Notes under the pieces: generated by a model
The model's database searches: none
Told to the model about the DNA's origin: nothing
The model's input: only the letters and a program-made list of their open reading frames with translations
Part shown: piece after piece, positions 21,282 through 31,044 of the stretch
Numbering within the stretch: position 1 is the stretch's first letter
Layout of the letters: each line of letters begins with the position of its first letter
Program-made: the position numbers and the translations under genes
Source: Azospirillum lipoferum 4B
GTDB lineage: Bacteria > Pseudomonadota > Alphaproteobacteria > Azospirillales > Azospirillaceae
Assembly (NCBI RefSeq): GCF_000283655.1
Contig: NC_016622.1
Span: 1,996,501-2,060,500 of the forward strand
Length of the DNA: 64,000 bases
Direction: 5' to 3'

Positions 21282-22691
21282 ATGATCGACCTGTTCTACA
21301 TGCAGGAGCTGCCGGTCGCGGTGATGGGGCTGGGCAAGTCCGGCCTCGCCACCGCCCGCGCGCTGCGCGACAGCGGGGCCGAGGTGCGGGTGTGGGACGA
21401 CAACCCCGCCTCCCGCGCCGCGGCAGAGGCCGAGGGCTTCGCCGTGGTCGATCTCGCCACCGCCGACCTGTCGGACCTGACCACCATCGTCTGGTCGCCC
21501 GGCATCCCCCACACCTTCCCCAAGCCGCACCCGGTCGCCGAGCGTGCCAAGGCGATGGGGATCGAGCTGATCTGCGACATCGAGCTGCTGGGCCGGGCGG
21601 AGCGCGACTGCGCCTTCATCGGCATCACCGGCACCAACGGCAAATCGACCACCACCACGCTGATCGGCCACATCATGGCCGCCGCCGGGCGCAAGGCCGC
21701 CGTCGGCGGCAACCTGGGCACGCCGGTGCTGACCTTCGACCCCATCGGGTCCGGCGGCACCTGTGTCCTCGAGATGTCGAGCTATCAGTTGGAGCTGACC
21801 CACTCCATCACCTTCGACATCGCCGTCCTGCTGAACATCACGCCCGACCATCTGGCCCGCCATGGCGGGATGGACGGCTACATCGCCGCCAAGAAACTGA
21901 TCTTCCACCGCCAGACTTGGCCGCGCACCGCGGTGATCGGCGTGGACGACGAGCATTGCCGGACGATCCACGCCGAGCTCGTGGCGGCCGGCGACCAGCG
22001 CATCTGGCCGGTCTCCGCCCTGGGGCCGGTCGCGGGCGGGGTCTATGCCGCCGACGGCTGGCTGGTCGACGACACCGACGGCGAGGCCGCCCGCGTGGTG
22101 GAGCTGTCCACCCTGCCCACCCTGCTCGGCACCCACAACTGGCAGAACGCCGCCGCCGCCTTCGCCGCCTGCAAGGCCGCCGGCCTGCCGGTGCCGGCCA
22201 TCGCCGCGGCGATGGCGACCTTCCCCGGCCTCGCCCACCGGCAGCAGCTGGTCGGCGAGGCGGACGGCGTGCGCTTCGTCAACGACAGCAAGGCGACCAA
22301 CGCCGACGCGACGGAAAAGGCGCTGGCGACCTTCGACCCGATCTACTGGATCCTCGGCGGACAGGCCAAGGACACCGGGCTGAACGGGCTGGAGGGCTAT
22401 ATGGGCCGCGTCCGCCACGCCTTCCTGATCGGCGAGGCGCAGGAACAATTCGCCGCATGGCTTGACGTGCAAGCTGTTGCTTATACACGGTGCGGAACGC
22501 TGGATATTGCAACCGCGAAGGCGGCCGGTCTGGCCCTGGCGGAACGGCTGGAGGGTGCTTGCGTGCTGCTGTCCCCAGCCTGTGCGTCATGGGACCAGTT
22601 CGCCAATTTCGAGAAGCGTGGCGAGGCCTTCGCAACTTACGTCGCGGGCATACTCGGCGCACGCGACGCGACGAGCGGGGGCGCTGAATGA
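21282..22691 (+). CDS. murD: UDP-MurNAc-L-alanine--D-glutamate ligase MurD
   Basis: A 469-aa Mur ligase adding D-Glu. The N-terminal Rossmann part begins VMGLGKSGLATARAL. The ATP loop is GITGTNGKSTTT near 113-124, followed by SSYQLELT and NITPDHLARH. The substrate-domain segment FVNDSKATNADATEKAL and the C-terminal LSPACASWDQF are characteristic of MurD. It overlaps ftsW in ATGA. Confidence 0.97.
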   Translation: MIDLFYMQELPVAVMGLGKSGLATARALRDSGAEVRVWDDNPASRAAAEAEGFAVVDLATADLSDLTTIVWSPGIPHTFPKPHPVAERAKAMGIELICDIELLGRAERDCAFIGITGTNGKSTTTTLIGHIMAAAGRKAAVGGNLGTPVLTFDPIGSGGTCVLEMSSYQLELTHSITFDIAVLLNITPDHLARHGGMDGYIAAKKLIFHRQTWPRTAVIGVDDEHCRTIHAELVAAGDQRIWPVSALGPVAGGVYAADGWLVDDTDGEAARVVELSTLPTLLGTHNWQNAAAAFAACKAAGLPVPAIAAAMATFPGLAHRQQLVGEADGVRFVNDSKATNADATEKALATFDPIYWILGGQAKDTGLNGLEGYMGRVRHAFLIGEAQEQFAAWLDVQAVAYTRCGTLDIATAKAAGLALAERLEGACVLLSPACASWDQFANFEKRGEAFATYVAGILGARDATSGGAE

Positions 22692-23809
22692 TCACCTTCG
22701 ACCGTACCGACCAATCGATCTTCGGCCGCTGGTGGTGGACCGTCGACCGCTGGCAGCTGGGCGCCATCGCCCTGCTGATGTTCCTCGGCACGGTCCTGAT
22801 CACCGCGGCCAGCCCGCCGGTCGCCGAACGCATCGGCATCCAGGACACCTTCTATTTCGTCGAACGCCACCTGATGATGCTGATCCCGGCGACCATCATC
22901 ATGGTCGGCGTCTCGCTGCTCAGCCCGCGCGGGGTGCGGCGGGTGGCGCTGGGCGTGTTCCTGTTCTCGGTTCTGCTGGTCTTCGCCACCCTGGTGGTGG
23001 GCATGGAAATCAAGGGCGCGCGGCGCTGGATCCATATCCCCGGCCTGTCCATCCAACCGTCGGAGTTCGTCAAGCCCGCCTTCGCGGTGGTGGCGGCTTG
23101 GCTGTTCTCGCTGTCGCGCACCAACCCCGGCTTTCCCGGCGCGCTGGTGTCGATCGTGCTCTACGGCATCACCGTGGCCGGCCTGATCCTGCAGCCCGAC
23201 CTGGGCATGACCTTCGTGGTCTCCGCCGTGTGGTTCACCCAGTTCTTCCTGGCCGGGCTGAACCTCGTGCTGGTGATGGGGCTCGGCGGGCTGGGCGTGG
23301 TCGGGCTGATCGGCGCCTATTACACGCTGCCGCACGTCACCAGCCGCATCGACCGCTTCCTCGACCCGAATGCCGGCGACAATTATCAGATCAACCGGTC
23401 GCTGGAGGCCTTCGCCAACGGCGGGCTGATGGGCACCGGCCCCGGACAGGGCACGGTGAAGTTCTATCTGCCGGACAGCCATGCCGACTTCATCTTCGCC
23501 GTCGCCGGGGAGGAGCTGGGGCTGATCTTCTGCCTCGGGCTGGTGGTTTTGTTTGCATTCGTTGTGCTGCGCGGGTTCGCTCGTGTCTTCAACGACAACA
23601 ATTATTTCGTTTTGCTGGCGACCGCCGGTCTTCTGATCCAGTTCGGGCTTCAGGCGGCGATCAACATGGGATCGGCCTTGCATCTTATGCCGACGAAGGG
23701 CATGACCCTGCCGTTCATTTCCTACGGCGGCTCCTCGCTGCTGGCACTCGGGTTCGGCATGGGTATGGTTCTGGCTTTGACACGCAAACGCTTCGGCCCC
23801 GCGGAATGA
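22688..23809 (+). CDS. ftsW: Septal peptidoglycan glycosyltransferase FtsW
   Basis: A 373-aa SEDS-family polytopic protein, the lipid II polymerase partner of FtsI. Family features are KGARRWIHIPGLSIQPSEF, LQPDLGM, RIDRFLDP with GDNYQINRSLEAFANGG, and the C-terminal LPFISYGGSSL. About ten hydrophobic helices are seen. It overlaps murD and murG by 4 nt each; murG lies directly downstream, so lipid II synthesis and use are encoded together. Confidence 0.96.
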   Translation: MITFDRTDQSIFGRWWWTVDRWQLGAIALLMFLGTVLITAASPPVAERIGIQDTFYFVERHLMMLIPATIIMVGVSLLSPRGVRRVALGVFLFSVLLVFATLVVGMEIKGARRWIHIPGLSIQPSEFVKPAFAVVAAWLFSLSRTNPGFPGALVSIVLYGITVAGLILQPDLGMTFVVSAVWFTQFFLAGLNLVLVMGLGGLGVVGLIGAYYTLPHVTSRIDRFLDPNAGDNYQINRSLEAFANGGLMGTGPGQGTVKFYLPDSHADFIFAVAGEELGLIFCLGLVVLFAFVVLRGFARVFNDNNYFVLLATAGLLIQFGLQAAINMGSALHLMPTKGMTLPFISYGGSSLLALGFGMGMVLALTRKRFGPAE

Positions 23810-25047
23810 GGAGGCCGACCGACTTGGATCCCACCGCGCACAAGGTGATCGTGCTGGCCGCAGGCGGCACCGGCGGGCATATGTTCCCGGCCGAGGCGCT
23901 GGCGCGCGAGCTGCTGGCCCGCGGCCGCGCCGTGACGCTGGTCACCGACAAGCGCGGCCATGCCTTCGGCGACAATCTGCCGGAGGTGCCGGTCCACCGC
24001 ATCCGCGCCGCCTCCCCCGGCGCCGGGATCGCCGGCAAGCTGAAGGCCGCCCTGCAGATGGGGCTGGGCCTGCTGGAAGCGCGCGCGCTGATGCGGCGGC
24101 TCGAACCCGCCGCAGTGGTCGGCTTCGGCGGCTACCCGTCCGTCCCCACCGTCTATGCCGCCATCCAGTCCAGGCTGCCGGCCCTGCTGCACGAACAGAA
24201 CGCCGTTCTCGGCCGCGCCAACCGGATGCTGATCGCAGGCGCCCGCCGCATCGCCGTCGCCTTCCCAGGCATCGAGAAGCTGGGCGAGGCGCAGCGCGGC
24301 AAGATCGTCCGCACCGGCAACCCGGTCCGCCCCGCCGTCGCCGCCCGCCGCCTCTCCCCCTACGAAGCGCCGCAGCCCGGCGGTCCCGTCCGCCTGCTGG
24401 TGATGGGCGGCAGCCAGGGCGCCCGCGTCTTCTCCGAAGTGATCCCCGCGGCGCTGGCCCTGTTGCCGGACGACCTGCGCGCCCGCATCCATCTGGCGCA
24501 GCAATGCCGCGCCGAAGACCTGGAGGCCGCCCGCGACGCGCTGGAGCCGCTGGGCCTCGCCCGGCTGGAACTGCAGACCTTCTTCCGCGACGTGCCGGAA
24601 CGGCTGGCCGCCTGCCATCTCGCCATCACCCGCGCCGGTGCCTCCACCATCGCCGAACTGACCTGCGTCGGCCGTCCGGCGATCCTGGTGCCCTACCCGC
24701 ACGCCACCGACGACCACCAGACCGCCAACGCCCGCCATCTGGCCGACGCCGGTGCCGCATGGCTGGTGCCGCAGCCCGCCTTCACCGCGAGCGCGCTGGC
24801 CGAGCGGCTGTCCGCCCTGCTGGCCGATCCGCAGGCGCTCGCAGCTTCGGCGCAGGCCGCCCATGGCTGGGGCACCGCCGACGCCGTCAGCGCCCTGGCC
24901 GACGCCGTTCTGGCGATGCTGGATGGCGGCATGCGACAGGCTCACTACGCCGACACCGGTTCCGATCCGACCACGACCGACCACGACCGATCCCACAACG
25001 CCCGGCGGGCCGCCGCCGGTGCCAGCGCCAAGGGGGCCGCGGAATGA
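23806..25047 (+). CDS. murG: UDP-GlcNAc--lipid I N-acetylglucosaminyltransferase MurG
   Basis: A 413-aa GT-B glycosyltransferase that adds GlcNAc to lipid I, giving lipid II, on the inner leaflet. Seen are the G-loop AAGGTGGHMFPA, VGFGGYPSVP, LHEQNAVLGRANR, GGSQGARVFS and the donor-site ITRAGASTIAEL. It runs about 40 residues past the usual end with a polar His/Asp/Thr-rich tail (from about residue 375), of unknown meaning. The ATG at 23806 forms an ATGA overlap with ftsW. It ends in an ATGA overlap with a small unknown gene. Confidence 0.96.
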   Translation: MRRPTDLDPTAHKVIVLAAGGTGGHMFPAEALARELLARGRAVTLVTDKRGHAFGDNLPEVPVHRIRAASPGAGIAGKLKAALQMGLGLLEARALMRRLEPAAVVGFGGYPSVPTVYAAIQSRLPALLHEQNAVLGRANRMLIAGARRIAVAFPGIEKLGEAQRGKIVRTGNPVRPAVAARRLSPYEAPQPGGPVRLLVMGGSQGARVFSEVIPAALALLPDDLRARIHLAQQCRAEDLEAARDALEPLGLARLELQTFFRDVPERLAACHLAITRAGASTIAELTCVGRPAILVPYPHATDDHQTANARHLADAGAAWLVPQPAFTASALAERLSALLADPQALAASAQAAHGWGTADAVSALADAVLAMLDGGMRQAHYADTGSDPTTTDHDRSHNARRAAAGASAKGAAE

Positions 25048-25295
25048 TCAACAAGACCAGGTCTCTGACCCGCCCGACGCCGCGCCCGCTGCAGGACTGG
25101 CCTGCGGACATGACGCGGACCGAAGGCGGCTGGTACAACCGTCCGGGCTGTCCGCTGGTGCCGCGCTTCCTCGCCGAAGGCGGCTTTCTGCGGGATCGCC
25201 TGTCGATGATCCACGGATCGCAACCCCTTCCCAACGACCTGTCCGACGGGGCGGTCGACGCCACCCTTCGCCTGATGCTTCGCCGCGGAAAGTAA
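25044..25295 (+). CDS. 83-aa protein of unknown function inside the dcw cluster
   Basis: A small frame starting in an ATGA overlap with murG and ending 7 nt before murC, so it is almost certainly translated with them. The product is soluble and basic. It is Pro/Arg-rich at the N-terminus, with the core [19 protein letters not shown] and a helical C-terminus ([12 protein letters not shown]). It has no membrane segment or motif I recognise. Codon use is GC3-rich like its neighbours. The standard dcw order has murC directly after murG, so this is an insertion. Function unknown. Confidence 0.8.
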   Translation: MINKTRSLTRPTPRPLQDWPADMTRTEGGWYNRPGCPLVPRFLAEGGFLRDRLSMIHGSQPLPNDLSDGAVDATLRLMLRRGK

Positions 25296-25302
25296 GCCTG
25301 AC

Positions 25303-26721
25303 ATGCGCGCCCTCCCCCTCTCGATCGGCACCATCCACTTCGTCGGCATCGGCGGCATCGGCATGAGCGGCATCGCCGAGGTGCTGCGGAACCTGGGCTA
25401 TACCGTCCAGGGCTCCGACCTCGCCGAGAACGCCAACGTCAAGCGCCTGCGCGAACTGGGCATCAAGGTGTTCGTCGGCCATCGCGGCGAGAACATCGCC
25501 GGTGCCGCCGTGGTCGTCGTCTCCTCCGCGGTCAAGCGCGACAATCCGGAAGTGGTCGCCGCCCGCGCCGCCCTGGTGCCGGTGGTCCGCCGCGCCGAGA
25601 TGCTCGGCGAGCTGATGCGGCTGAAATGGGCCATCGCCATCGGCGGCACCCATGGCAAGACCACGACGACCTCGATGGTCGGCCACATGCTGGAGCATGC
25701 CAACCTCGACCCGACCGTCATCAACGGCGGCATCATCAACGCCTACGGCTCCAACACCCGGCTCGGCACCGGTGACTGGATGGTGGTCGAGGCGGACGAG
25801 AGCGACGGCACCTTCGTGAAGCTGCCGGCCTGCATCGCCGTCGTCACCAACATGGATCCGGAGCATCTGGACTTCTACGGCACCTTCGACAACGCGCGCG
25901 CCGCCTTCGACAGCTTCGTCCAGAACATCCCCTTCTACGGCTTTGCCGCGCTCTGCATCGACCATCCCGAGGTGCAGGCGATGATCCCCCGCGTGTCCGA
26001 CCGCCGCATCGTCACCTACGGCTTCTCGCCGCAGGCCGACATCCGCGCGGTGAACGTGGAGCTGGGGCCCGACGGCGCCAAGTACGACGTGCTGATCTAC
26101 GACCGCCACAGCGGCGAGAGCCGCGCCATCGCCGGCGTGCGCCTGCCGATGTACGGGCCGCACAACGTCCAGAACTCGCTGGCCTGCTTCGCGGTGGGCA
26201 ACGAGATGGGCCTGCCCGACGTGGTGATGCGCGACAGCATGGCCAGATTCCAGGGCGTGAAGCGCCGCTTCACCAAGACCGGCGAGGCCAACGGCATCAC
26301 GGTCATCGACGATTACGGCCACCACCCGGTGGAGATCGCCGCGGTGCTGAAGGCCGCGCGCACCGCCGGCACCGGCCGAACCATCGCCGTGGTCCAGCCG
26401 CACCGCTATTCCCGCCTCGCCGCCCTGTTCGAGGAGTTCTGCACCTGCTTCAACGACGCCGACGCCGTGATCGTCGCCGACGTCTATGCCGCCGGTGAGG
26501 CCCCCATCGAGGGCGTCAGCCGCGACAGCCTGGTGGAGGGCCTGCGCATGCACGGCCACCGCCATGTCGTGGCCCTGCACAACCAGCAGGAGCTGGCGCA
26601 GGTCGTGCGCGAGATGGCCAAGCCCGGCGACTTCGTCGTCTGCCTGGGCGCCGGCAACATCACCCAGTGGGCGAATGCCCTGCCGGGCGAGTTGACCGCC
26701 CTCTACGGCGCCCGTCGATGA
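25303..26721 (+). CDS. murC: UDP-N-acetylmuramate--L-alanine ligase MurC
   Basis: A 472-aa Mur ligase adding the first residue (L-Ala) to UDP-MurNAc. It has the MurC dinucleotide-like start [18 protein letters not shown], the ATP loop [10 protein letters not shown] near 112-121, and [13 protein letters not shown]. The segments [14 protein letters not shown] and [16 protein letters not shown] are also typical. The stop overlaps the murB start (ATGA). Confidence 0.97.
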   Translation: MRALPLSIGTIHFVGIGGIGMSGIAEVLRNLGYTVQGSDLAENANVKRLRELGIKVFVGHRGENIAGAAVVVVSSAVKRDNPEVVAARAALVPVVRRAEMLGELMRLKWAIAIGGTHGKTTTTSMVGHMLEHANLDPTVINGGIINAYGSNTRLGTGDWMVVEADESDGTFVKLPACIAVVTNMDPEHLDFYGTFDNARAAFDSFVQNIPFYGFAALCIDHPEVQAMIPRVSDRRIVTYGFSPQADIRAVNVELGPDGAKYDVLIYDRHSGESRAIAGVRLPMYGPHNVQNSLACFAVGNEMGLPDVVMRDSMARFQGVKRRFTKTGEANGITVIDDYGHHPVEIAAVLKAARTAGTGRTIAVVQPHRYSRLAALFEEFCTCFNDADAVIVADVYAAGEAPIEGVSRDSLVEGLRMHGHRHVVALHNQQELAQVVREMAKPGDFVVCLGAGNITQWANALPGELTALYGARR

Positions 26722-27662
26722 CGGCGGCGCCCCGCATGAGCCCGGCGGACGGCCACCTGATCGGACGCATGCCGACCGTGCGCGGCCGGCTGACCGCCGA
26801 CGCCCCGCTGGCGCCGGTGACGTGGTTCCGCGTCGGCGGCCCGGCCGAGGTGATGTTCCGCCCCGCCGATGCCGACGACCTCGCCGGCTTCCTGGCGGCC
26901 CTGCCGGCCGAGGTGCCGGTGACGGTGATCGGCGTCGCCTCCAACCTGCTGGTGCGGGACGGCGGCGTGCCGGGCGTCACCATCCGGCTCGGCCGCGGCT
27001 TCACCGACATCCTGGCGGATGGGATGACGCTGACCGCCGGTGCGGCGGCGCTCGACCTCAACGTCGCCATGGTCGCCCGCGATGCCGGGATCGAGGGGCT
27101 GGAGTTCCTCTCCGGCATCCCCGGCACCATCGGCGGCGCGCTGCGCATGAACGGCGGCGCCTATGGCCGCGAGCTGGCCGACGTGCTGGTCTCCGCCACC
27201 GCGGTCGCGCGGGACGGCCGGCGGCTGGAATTCAGCCATGCCGGCATGGGCTTCACCTATCGCCACAGCGCGGCGCCGGAGGATTGCATCTTCACCGGCG
27301 CCGTCCTGCGCGGCGAGCCCGGCAACCCGCTGGAGATCGCGCGGCGCATGGCCGAGATCTCCGACAAGCGGGCCGACAGCCAGCCCGTCCGCTCGCGCAC
27401 CGGCGGTTCGACCTTCAAGAACCCGGAAGGCTACAAGGCCTGGGAGCTCATCGACAAGGCCGGCTGCCGCGGCCTGTCCATCGGCGACGCCCAGGTGTCG
27501 GAAAAGCACTGCAACTTCCTGATCAACAACGGCACGGCCACCGCCGCCCAGCTGGAAGCGCTGGGCGACGAGGTCCGCCGCCGCGTGTTCGAGACCAGCG
27601 GCGTGACGCTGGAGTGGGAAATCAAGCGCATCGGCATTCCCGCCGACGGAGGCCACGCATGA
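26718..27662 (+). CDS. murB: UDP-N-acetylenolpyruvoylglucosamine reductase MurB
   Basis: A 314-aa FAD enzyme reducing UDP-GlcNAc-enolpyruvate to UDP-MurNAc with NADPH. FAD-binding segments are [15 protein letters not shown] and [21 protein letters not shown]. The active-site segment [23 protein letters not shown] is followed by [11 protein letters not shown]. The lack of the extra E. coli loop makes it a type II MurB. The frame is open 17 codons upstream within murC, but the ATG at 26718 gives the ATGA overlap typical here. It overlaps ddl by 4 nt. Confidence 0.96.
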   Translation: MTAAPRMSPADGHLIGRMPTVRGRLTADAPLAPVTWFRVGGPAEVMFRPADADDLAGFLAALPAEVPVTVIGVASNLLVRDGGVPGVTIRLGRGFTDILADGMTLTAGAAALDLNVAMVARDAGIEGLEFLSGIPGTIGGALRMNGGAYGRELADVLVSATAVARDGRRLEFSHAGMGFTYRHSAAPEDCIFTGAVLRGEPGNPLEIARRMAEISDKRADSQPVRSRTGGSTFKNPEGYKAWELIDKAGCRGLSIGDAQVSEKHCNFLINNGTATAAQLEALGDEVRRRVFETSGVTLEWEIKRIGIPADGGHA

Positions 27663-28618
27663 CCGAAGTCCTGCTCCACGCCCACAAGAAGCATGTCGCC
27701 GTCCTGATGGGCGGCTGGTCGGCCGAGCGCGAGGTGTCGCTGGTCAGCGGTGCCGGCGTCGCCAAGGCGCTGGAAGAGGAAGGCTACCGCGTCACCGCCA
27801 TCGACGTGCAGCGCGACCTGGGTGGGCTGATGCACGCCCTGACCAACCCGCGCCCCGACGTGGTGTTCAACGCCCTGCACGGCCGCGGCGGCGAGGACGG
27901 AACGATCCAGGGCGTGCTGGAGTTCCTGGGCCTGCCCTACACCCATTCGGGCGTCCAGGCGGCGGCCATCGCCATGGACAAGGCGATGACCAAGCGCGTG
28001 CTGGACACCGTCGGCATCCGCTCCCCCAAAGGAATGGTGCTGTCCCGTGGGGAGATCGCCGGCGGCGCCCACCCCATGCCGGCGCCCTATATCGTCAAGC
28101 CTGTGGACGAGGGCTCGACCGTTGGCGTAACCCTGGTCCGCGAGGGGCAGAACAGCCCGGTCGGCGACGATGGCTTCTTCGGGGGGACCTTCGGAGAACG
28201 CGTGCTGGTCGAGGAGTTCATCCCCGGTCGCGAACTGACCGTGGGCGTCATGGGTGACCGCGCTTTGGCGGTGACCGAAATCGTCTTCCAGGCTCAGGTC
28301 TACGACTACACCGCGAAATACAGCGCCGGCCATGCCGTCCACACCATCCCCGCCGCGATCCCCGAGGCCGTGGCGGAGGAGGCGAAACGGATGGCGGTGC
28401 TGGCGCACCACACCCTGGGCTGCCGGGGTGTCTCGCGCAGCGACTTCCGCTGGGATGACGGCCGGCCGGGAACGGACGGGCTGTACTTCCTGGAGATCAA
28501 CAACCAGCCGGGCATGACGCCCCTGTCGCTGGTGCCCGAACAGGCGGCGCATGTGGGAATTTCCTACGGCGCGCTGGTCGGCTGGCTGGTGGAGAATGCC
28601 GCATGTCAGCTCGCCTGA
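27659..28618 (+). CDS. ddl: D-alanine--D-alanine ligase
   Basis: A 319-aa ATP-grasp enzyme forming D-Ala-D-Ala for MurF. Family motifs are [32 protein letters not shown], the small-ligand loop [26 protein letters not shown] and the catalytic [11 protein letters not shown]. It is of the DdlB type by position and size. Its last 16 nt overlap ftsQ. Confidence 0.96.
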   Translation: MTEVLLHAHKKHVAVLMGGWSAEREVSLVSGAGVAKALEEEGYRVTAIDVQRDLGGLMHALTNPRPDVVFNALHGRGGEDGTIQGVLEFLGLPYTHSGVQAAAIAMDKAMTKRVLDTVGIRSPKGMVLSRGEIAGGAHPMPAPYIVKPVDEGSTVGVTLVREGQNSPVGDDGFFGGTFGERVLVEEFIPGRELTVGVMGDRALAVTEIVFQAQVYDYTAKYSAGHAVHTIPAAIPEAVAEEAKRMAVLAHHTLGCRGVSRSDFRWDDGRPGTDGLYFLEINNQPGMTPLSLVPEQAAHVGISYGALVGWLVENAACQLA

Positions 28619-29565
28619 TGGCCGACCCGGACTTCCGCGCCGCCGCCGCCGGTGCGCGCGCCCGGGACGAGATGCCGACCCCGCCGCGCGCCATGGCCGC
28701 GTCGGCGCAGAAAGGCAAGCGACGCCGCGCCTGGCCGCGCTGGACCCGTTCGGCCGTCAAGGCGGCGCTGATCCTGGTGCCGGTGCTGGGGCTGACCGCC
28801 ACCGCCGGCTCCGCCTGGAAGCGCGGCACCCTGGCCGACACGCTGGACGCGGCGCGGGAAAGCGTCATCCAGACCACCGGCGACCTGGGCTTCCGCCTGT
28901 CGGAGATCCTGGTGGTCGGCCGCAGCGAGACCGAACGCGACGCCGTGCTCGACGCGCTGGGCGTGCGCCGGGGCGAGCCGATCCTGTCCATCGACCTCGC
29001 GGAGGCCAAGCAGCGCCTTGAAGAGCTTCCCTGGGTGTCGTCGGCCTCCATCGAGCGCCGGCTGCCCGGTTTCCTCTATATCCGCCTGTCGGAACGCCAG
29101 CCGATGGCGATTTGGCAGCATGAGCGGCAGTTCACCGTCATCGACCGCGCCGGCCGTCCGCTGGCCGACGCGGCGGAGCTGGCGCGCCGCGGCAACCAGC
29201 GCATCGACACGCTGCCCCAGGTGATCGGCGCCAACGCCCCGCAGCAGGTCCACACCCTGCTGTCGGCGCTGGACAGCGCGCCAACCATCGCCCCGATGCT
29301 GTCCTCGGCCAGCTGGATCAGCGACCGGCGCTGGAACCTGCAGCTCAGCAACGGCGTGACGGTGAAGCTGCCGGAAGGCACCGCGGAGATGCGCCGCGCC
29401 CTTCAGCAGCTGGAGCAGATGCATGCGGCCAGCCATGTGCTGGACCGCGACATCGTCGCCATCGACCTGCGGCTGCCCGGCCGCGCCGCGATCCAGACCT
29501 CCGCCACCGCCCAGCTTCCGGGCTGGGAGGATGAGTCGAAGAAGAAGAACGGCAAGAAATCGTAA
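28603..29565 (+). CDS. ftsQ: Cell division protein FtsQ
   Basis: A 320-aa bitopic divisome protein. The basic cytoplasmic N-terminus (KGKRRRAWPRWTRS) leads to one transmembrane helix near 50-68. A POTRA domain follows (ILVVGRSETERDAVLDALGVRRGEPILSIDL, about 102-170), then the beta domain. It ends in a Lys-rich tail (DESKKKNGKKS). FtsQ scaffolds FtsL/FtsB. It overlaps ddl by 16 nt. A 77-nt gap with a strong hairpin separates it from ftsA. Confidence 0.94.
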   Translation: MSARLMADPDFRAAAAGARARDEMPTPPRAMAASAQKGKRRRAWPRWTRSAVKAALILVPVLGLTATAGSAWKRGTLADTLDAARESVIQTTGDLGFRLSEILVVGRSETERDAVLDALGVRRGEPILSIDLAEAKQRLEELPWVSSASIERRLPGFLYIRLSERQPMAIWQHERQFTVIDRAGRPLADAAELARRGNQRIDTLPQVIGANAPQQVHTLLSALDSAPTIAPMLSSASWISDRRWNLQLSNGVTVKLPEGTAEMRRALQQLEQMHAASHVLDRDIVAIDLRLPGRAAIQTSATAQLPGWEDESKKKNGKKS

Positions 29566-29574
29566 AAGGACGGA

Positions 29575-29611
29575 CCGGCGGCGGGCCTTTCCGGGAAAAG
29601 CCCGCCGCCGG
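29575..29611 (+). promoter_or_regulatory. Strong hairpin between ftsQ and ftsA
   Basis: A perfect 12-bp GC stem (CCGGCGGCGGGC at 29575-29586 with 29600-29611) whose 13-nt loop contains a further inverted TTTCC/GGGAAA pairing. No T-run follows, so it does not look like an ordinary intrinsic terminator. It sits just before the ftsA ribosome site and could act as an attenuator, a processing site or an mRNA stabiliser. Confidence 0.6.
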
Positions 29612-29642
29612 CAGACAGGAGTAGAGGGGACGTTTGGGGGGC

Positions 29643-30926
29643 ATGTTCGGGATGGGATTCAACGGTGCCAAGAAGCCGAAGCGGCCGACCCGTGGCGGAA
29701 TCGTCACGGCGCTGGACGTCGGCTCGACGAAGGTGTGCTGCGTCATCGCGCGGATGGAGGAGCCCGGCTCCCTCCGCGTGATCGGCGTCGGCCACCAGAT
29801 CGCCACGGGCATCCGCGCCGGGACCATCATCGACATGGAGGCGGCGGAAACCTCGATCGGTGCCGCCGTGCATGCCGCCGAACAGATGGCCGGCGAGACG
29901 GTGCACGACGTCGTCGTCAACCTGTCGATGGGCCATCCGCGGTCCCACGCCTTCACCGCCACGGTCCCCGTCTCCGGCCAGGAGGTGACGGAGGGCGACA
30001 TCCGCCGCGCCATGGCCCATGCCCGCACCCTGCAGGCCGGCCCCGATCAGGCGCTGATCCACACCATCCCGCTGGGCTTCAGCCTGGACGGCAGCCGCGG
30101 CATCCGCGATCCCAAGGGGATGAGCGGCCATTCGCTGGGCGCCCAGCTGCATGTCGTCACCGCGGCGGCCGGCGCCATCCGCACGCTGCACGCCTGCGTC
30201 GCCCGCTGCCACCTGAACATCGAGTCCATCGTGGTCAGCCCCTTCGCCTCCGGCCTCGCCTGTCTGGTGGAGGACGAGATGGAGATGGGGGCGGCCTGCG
30301 TCGATATCGGCGGCGGCGGCACCACCATCTCGATCTTCGCCGAAGGCAATCTGGTGTGGACCGGCTTCGTGCCCCTGGGCGGCCGGCATGTCACCAACGA
30401 CATCGCCCACGGGCTGGCAACGCCGCTGGTCCATGCCGAACGGCTGAAGGTGCTCTACGGCAGCGCCCGGGTGAACCCGGCCGACGAGCGCGAAATGATC
30501 GAGGTGCCGCAGATCGGCGAGGACGAGCGCAGCGGCAGCGGCACCGCCAGCCACCCGCGCTCCTTCCTGGTCAGCATCATCCAGGCGCGGATGGAAGAGA
30601 TCTTCGAAGAGGTGCGCAGCGCCATCGAGCAGTCGGGCCATGCCCGGCTGGTCGGCCGGCGCGTCGTGCTGACCGGCGGCGCCAGCCAGTTGCCGAACAC
30701 GCGCGACATGGCCGCCCCGATCCTGGACAAACAGGTCCGCATCGCCCGCCCGACCCGGATCGCCGGCCTCAACGAGGCCCATGGCGGACCGGCCTTCGCG
30801 ACGGTCGCGGGCCTTCTGCTACACGCCGTCCGCAACCCGACGGAGCTGATGGTGACCGGCCAAGAGGCGGTCGCGTCCACCGGGCTCATCGGCCGCGTCG
30901 GCCTCTGGCTGCGGGAGAATCTGTGA
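29643..30926 (+). CDS. ftsA: Cell division protein FtsA
   Basis: A 427-aa actin-like ATPase that anchors FtsZ to the membrane. ATPase signatures are [16 protein letters not shown] (phosphate 1), [14 protein letters not shown] (phosphate 2) and [13 protein letters not shown] (adenosine). The inserted 1C domain lies after [14 protein letters not shown]. The C-terminus is an amphipathic membrane-targeting helix ([15 protein letters not shown]). The ATG at 29643 was chosen; a TTG at 29634 is in frame and also possible. The first 14 residues are a short basic extension. Confidence 0.95.
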   Translation: MFGMGFNGAKKPKRPTRGGIVTALDVGSTKVCCVIARMEEPGSLRVIGVGHQIATGIRAGTIIDMEAAETSIGAAVHAAEQMAGETVHDVVVNLSMGHPRSHAFTATVPVSGQEVTEGDIRRAMAHARTLQAGPDQALIHTIPLGFSLDGSRGIRDPKGMSGHSLGAQLHVVTAAAGAIRTLHACVARCHLNIESIVVSPFASGLACLVEDEMEMGAACVDIGGGGTTISIFAEGNLVWTGFVPLGGRHVTNDIAHGLATPLVHAERLKVLYGSARVNPADEREMIEVPQIGEDERSGSGTASHPRSFLVSIIQARMEEIFEEVRSAIEQSGHARLVGRRVVLTGGASQLPNTRDMAAPILDKQVRIARPTRIAGLNEAHGGPAFATVAGLLLHAVRNPTELMVTGQEAVASTGLIGRVGLWLRENL

Positions 30927-31044
30927 TGATTCCCGCCGCCATCCACCGATTCCCGAACGGACAGACACCGGACACAACCGGGCGCCGGTCGCGGCATATC
31001 GAACATCAAACCCAACGAAAACAGGTTGTGGAGGCCTGAACACC

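Noticed and set aside
18540-22472. A 1310-codon open frame on the minus strand opposite murF, mraY and murD
   Set aside because: Its translation is low-complexity (Gly/His/Arg/Gln-rich) with no domain. It mirrors genes with clear catalytic motifs; such long antisense frames are normal in very GC-rich DNA.
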